Assembly: GCA_030697085.1 (NCBI GenBank)
Contig: JAUYQT010000196.1
Span: 1 to 8,026, forward strand
Source of the DNA: Azonexus sp.
Lineage (GTDB): Bacteria > Pseudomonadota > Gammaproteobacteria > Burkholderiales > Rhodocyclaceae
Length of the DNA stretch: 8,026 bases
Direction: 5' to 3'
The notes under the pieces are model-generated. The model searched no databases and was not told where the DNA came from. It saw only the letters and a list, made by a program, of their open reading frames with translations. Each line of letters opens with the position of its first letter. Position 1 is the first letter of the stretch. Positions 5,004 through 8,026 of this stretch are shown in pieces. A program made the translations under genes and the position numbers.

Positions 5004-5893
5004 TCCAAACTTCATTTACCGAATGGATGGCGGCAACGCAAGGCCGCGTCGAAGCCGCGCTCATTCAGCACCTGCCGGGCAATGACTGCATTCCAGCTCG
5101 CCTGCATGAAGCGATGCGCTACGCAACGCTCGGCGGTGGTAAACGCGTCCGTCCGCTGCTGGTCTTTGCTGCGGGCGAACTAAGCAATGCGGCACCGGAA
5201 AAACTCGAAATCGTCGCCTGCGCCGTCGAAATGATTCATGCCTACTCGCTAGTGCACGACGACCTGCCCTGCATGGACAACGACGACCTGCGTCGCGGCC
5301 GGCCAACCTGCCACATTGAATTTGACGAACCGACAGCGCTATTGGTCGGCGATAGCCTGCAAACGCTGGCTTTTGAGCTACTCGCCAGCCGAACGATGGG
5401 CGAACCCGCCAGCCAACTCGAAATGATCGCCCTCCTCGCCCACGCCAGCGGTTCACGCGGCATGGCCGGTGGTCAGGCGATCGATCTCGCCTCGGTCGGA
5501 AAACCACTCAACCAGCCAGAGCTGGAATTAATGCACGCGCTGAAAACCGGCGCCTTGATTCGCGCTGCCGTGCTGCTCGGCGCCTTGGCCGGGCAGCCGC
5601 TTTCTGCCGAAGAGCGCTTGAGTCTGGACCGCTTCGCCAAGCGCGCCGGACTGCTCTTTCAGGTCGTCGACGACATTCTCGATTGCACGGCGAGCACCGC
5701 CACGCTCGGCAAAACAGCCGGCAAGGACGAAGCCGCCGCCAAACCAACCTACGTCAGCCTGCTCGGGCTTGACGAGGCGCGCCGTTACGCCGACGAATTA
5801 CGCAACGATGCACTCGACGCCCTGAGCATTTTTGGCGAGCGCGCCAACCGCCTGACACAACTGGCTGACTTCATCTGTCACCGGCAATTCTGA
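5000..5893 (+). CDS. ispA: Farnesyl diphosphate synthase (geranyltranstransferase)
   Basis: A cytoplasmic prenyltransferase that adds isopentenyl diphosphate to dimethylallyl and then geranyl diphosphate to make the C15 farnesyl diphosphate used for quinones, undecaprenyl carrier and other terpenoids. Length is 297 residues (E. coli IspA 299). Motifs seen are GGGKRVRP (45-52) for isopentenyl diphosphate binding; the first aspartate-rich motif Asp87-Asp88-LPCM-Asp93 with the two-residue insertion of bacterial type; Tyr82 five residues before it, the usual chain-length stop for C15; GGQAIDL (158-164); Lys182-Thr183; and the second motif Asp224-Asp-Ile-Leu-Asp228. The start overlaps the xseB stop and has GGAGG four bases upstream (4991-4995). 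A C20 product is less likely given Tyr82. Confidence 0.94.
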   Translation: MIQTSFTEWMAATQGRVEAALIQHLPGNDCIPARLHEAMRYATLGGGKRVRPLLVFAAGELSNAAPEKLEIVACAVEMIHAYSLVHDDLPCMDNDDLRRGRPTCHIEFDEPTALLVGDSLQTLAFELLASRTMGEPASQLEMIALLAHASGSRGMAGGQAIDLASVGKPLNQPELELMHALKTGALIRAAVLLGALAGQPLSAEERLSLDRFAKRAGLLFQVVDDILDCTASTATLGKTAGKDEAAAKPTYVSLLGLDEARRYADELRNDALDALSIFGERANRLTQLADFICHRQF

Positions 5894-7756
5894 ATGAGTC
5901 CTCTCTCCTTGCTTGAAACCATCAACAGCCCGGCCGACTTGCGCCGCCTGGACCGCAAGCAATTGCCGCAACTGGCGACTGAACTGCGCGCCTTTCTGAT
6001 CGATTCCGTCTCACAAACCGGCGGCCATCTGTCCTCCAACCTGGGCACCATCGAACTGACCATTGCCCTGCACGCTGTTTTTAACACGCCAGAAGACCGC
6101 CTGGTCTGGGACGTTGGCCACCAATGCTACGCCCACAAGATTCTGACAGGGCGCCGCGAACGGATGAACTCCCTGCGTATGCACGGAGGACTCTCCGGCT
6201 TTCCCAAACGCTGCGAAAGCCCTTATGACACCTTTGGTGTCGGCCATTCATCAACCTCGATTTCCGCCGCCCTGGGAATGGCGTTGGCGGCCAAACACAA
6301 AGGTGAAGACCGCAAATCAATCGCCATCATCGGCGACGGCGCGATGTCGGCCGGTATGGCCTTCGAGGCCATGAACAACGCCGGTGTCGCCGATGCCGAC
6401 ATGCTGGTCATCCTCAACGACAACGAAATGTCGATCTCGCCACCGGTCGGTGCGCTCAACAATATCCTGACCCGCCTGATGTCAGGCAAAACCTTCAACG
6501 CCGCCCGCGACGGTGCCCGTAACATGCTCGGCTTCGCCCCGCCGCTCCTTGAGCTCGCCCGCCGTGCCGAAGAGCACGTCAAGGGCATGATTGCCCCGGG
6601 CACGCTGTTTGAAGAATTTGGCTTCCATTACTACGGCCCAATCGACGGTCACGATCTTGATGCGCTGATTCCAACACTGGAAAACCTGCGTCAGCTCAAA
6701 GGCCCGAAATTCCTGCATGTCATCACCAAAAAAGGCCAAGGCTACAAGCTGGCCGAAGCCGACCCGATTCTTTACCACGGCGTCGGTAAATTTGAAGCCA
6801 AGGTCGGCATCAAGGCCTCTAAAGGCAGCAAACTCACCTACACCCAGGTTTTCGGCGACTGGCTATGCGACATGGCCAGGGCCGACTCCCGACTGGTCGG
6901 CATCACCCCGGCCATGCGCGAAGGATCCGGCCTGCTGCGCTTTTCCATCGAGCACCCGGATCGTTATTTCGATGTCGGCATCGCCGAACAGCATGCCGTC
7001 ACTTTCGCCGCCGGCTTGGCCTGCGAGGGTCTGAAACCGGTCGTTGCCATCTACTCAACCTTCCTGCAACGCGCCTACGACCAACTGATTCACGACGTCG
7101 CACTACAGAATTTACCGGTCATTTTCGCGGTTGACCGCGGCGGTCTGGTCGGCGCCGATGGCCCAACCCACCACGGCACCTTCGACCTCTCCTTCGTCAC
7201 CTGCATCCCCAATATGGTCATCATGGCCCCGGCTGACGAAGCCGAATGCCGCCGCATGCTGTCCACCGCCTACGCCCTGGACGGCCCAAGCATGGTGCGC
7301 TACCCGCGCGGCAGCGGCACAGGTACGGTGCCGGAAATGGATCTCCAGACGCTACCGCTGGGCAAAGGCGAAATCCGCCGAAGCGGCAAGGAAATCGCGT
7401 TACTCGCCTTTGGCAGTCTGCTACCGGTCGCGCTGACCGCCGGCGAAGAACTCGACGCCACCGTCGCCAACATGCGCTTCATCAAACCGCTCGACATTGA
7501 TCTGATAGTTGAACTGGCCGGGAACCATTCCTTGCTCGTCAGTATCGAAGAGAATGCTGTGATTGGTGGTGCGGGCTCTGAAATTGAGCGCGTCTTGGCC
7601 GAACGTGGGCTGAAAATTCCACTTCTCCGCCTCGGCCTGCCAGACCGCTTCATTGATCACGGTGAGCAAAACCAGTTGCTGGCTGAACTCGGCCTCGATA
7701 AAAACGGCATTGTGGGTGCGGTAAATAAAATGCGTGCCCAAACCAACACCCAATAA
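5894..7756 (+). CDS. dxs: 1-deoxy-D-xylulose-5-phosphate synthase
   Basis: A thiamine-diphosphate enzyme that condenses pyruvate and glyceraldehyde 3-phosphate to deoxyxylulose 5-phosphate with loss of CO2, the first step of the MEP isoprenoid pathway and a source for thiamine and pyridoxal. At 620 residues it is full length. Seen are His45 in the GGHLSSNLG segment; the thiamine diphosphate/Mg motif Gly147-Asp-Gly149 through Asn175-Asp-Asn177; the catalytic Glu365 in [29 protein letters not shown] (414-428) with His426 at the site of E. coli His431; and a C-terminal transketolase domain (about 495-610). The ATG follows the ispA TGA with no gap (TGAATG) and has no good Shine-Dalgarno, so it probably depends on re-initiation. 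Most likely the flux-setting gene of this operon. Confidence 0.96.
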   Translation: MSPLSLLETINSPADLRRLDRKQLPQLATELRAFLIDSVSQTGGHLSSNLGTIELTIALHAVFNTPEDRLVWDVGHQCYAHKILTGRRERMNSLRMHGGLSGFPKRCESPYDTFGVGHSSTSISAALGMALAAKHKGEDRKSIAIIGDGAMSAGMAFEAMNNAGVADADMLVILNDNEMSISPPVGALNNILTRLMSGKTFNAARDGARNMLGFAPPLLELARRAEEHVKGMIAPGTLFEEFGFHYYGPIDGHDLDALIPTLENLRQLKGPKFLHVITKKGQGYKLAEADPILYHGVGKFEAKVGIKASKGSKLTYTQVFGDWLCDMARADSRLVGITPAMREGSGLLRFSIEHPDRYFDVGIAEQHAVTFAAGLACEGLKPVVAIYSTFLQRAYDQLIHDVALQNLPVIFAVDRGGLVGADGPTHHGTFDLSFVTCIPNMVIMAPADEAECRRMLSTAYALDGPSMVRYPRGSGTGTVPEMDLQTLPLGKGEIRRSGKEIALLAFGSLLPVALTAGEELDATVANMRFIKPLDIDLIVELAGNHSLLVSIEENAVIGGAGSEIERVLAERGLKIPLLRLGLPDRFIDHGEQNQLLAELGLDKNGIVGAVNKMRAQTNTQ

Positions 7757-7774
7757 CTAATCAAAGAACAGCCC

Positions 7775-8026
7775 ATGAACACCCCAACAACAAATATCCC
7801 CGACGTTCAAAATTCCGCCGACACACGCCAACTAGCGATCAACAAAGTCGGCATCAAAGCGATTCGCCATCCGATCAAAGTACAAGACAAATCAGTTGGT
7901 GTGCAACACACGATCGCCGTTTTCAATATGTACGTCGGCCTGCCGCACAACTTCAAGGGAACGCATATGTCGCGTTTCGTCGAGATTCTCAACAGCCACG
8001 AACGTGAAATTTCAGTCGAAAATTTC
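7775..8026 (+). CDS. folE2: GTP cyclohydrolase FolE2, N-terminal part (cut by window end)
   Basis: The first 84 codons of a type IB GTP cyclohydrolase, which converts GTP to 7,8-dihydroneopterin triphosphate for folate and other pterins. Recognisable FolE2 segments are [20 protein letters not shown] (8-27), [17 protein letters not shown] (42-58) and [14 protein letters not shown] (60-73). About two thirds of the roughly 260-270 residues expected lie beyond the window, so the catalytic residues there cannot be checked. The ATG lies 18 nt after the dxs stop with only a weak AAAGAA upstream, consistent with being the fourth gene of the operon. FolE2 can work with metals other than zinc and in some bacteria is a zinc-starvation back-up; no Zur-like site is visible in the short gap. 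Confidence 0.93.
   Translation, partial: MNTPTTNIPDVQNSADTRQLAINKVGIKAIRHPIKVQDKSVGVQHTIAVFNMYVGLPHNFKGTHMSRFVEILNSHEREISVENF

Noticed and set aside
6717..7500. Several plus-strand frames inside dxs in other phases
   Set aside because: They are Arg/Pro/Ser-rich shadows of the GC-rich dxs reading frame, which is intact over 620 codons.
7757..7774. Possible Zur operator before folE2
   Set aside because: The gap is only 18 nt and shows no dyad; an operon position after dxs explains expression better.

Overview
The window looks like chromosomal DNA of a betaproteobacterium, most likely a Rhodocyclaceae member (Dechloromonas/Azonexus-like). The basis is my recognition of the proteins (a PA4608-like PilZ protein, a SpoIIAA-like STAS protein, a conserved 87-residue protein, the xseB-ispA-dxs block and FolE2), the moderately high GC and the compact operons. 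It is a recognition-based call, not a computed one.

Layout. Left part (1-3424, all minus strand): a possible gene start at the left edge; a complete single-domain PilZ c-di-GMP receptor (51-413); a stretch without a convincing intact gene (414-882) that holds an ORF tail of unknown origin and a hairpin; a small conserved helical protein (883-1146) whose Shine-Dalgarno lies in one arm of a long inverted repeat; an overlapping STAS-protein/3-mercaptopyruvate sulfurtransferase pair (2459 down to 1276); a spacer built of in-phase 7-nt repeats; and a DMT/EamA permease (2573-3424). A GC-rich hairpin with a T tract separates the permease from a Rieske non-heme iron oxygenase (3507-4631, minus).

Right part (4737-8026, plus strand): divergent from the oxygenase runs a tight operon xseB-ispA-dxs-folE2 (folE2 cut by the window end). 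xseB and ispA overlap by ATGA, dxs starts on the base after the ispA stop, and folE2 follows 18 nt after dxs. Dxs makes deoxyxylulose 5-phosphate, the entry of the MEP isoprenoid pathway, and IspA condenses the resulting C5 units to farnesyl diphosphate. XseB is the small exonuclease VII subunit. FolE2 opens folate/pterin synthesis. The intergenic region 4632-4736 can be read as two back-to-back sigma70-like promoters with abutting -35 boxes.

I see no tRNA, rRNA, CRISPR array, phage gene or intact insertion sequence, and no clear undescribed multi-gene system. The items most worth a second look are the inverted repeat that can mask the ribosome-binding site of the 87-residue protein, the 7-nt periodic spacer upstream of the STAS gene, and the orphan Rieske oxygenase facing the isoprenoid operon.
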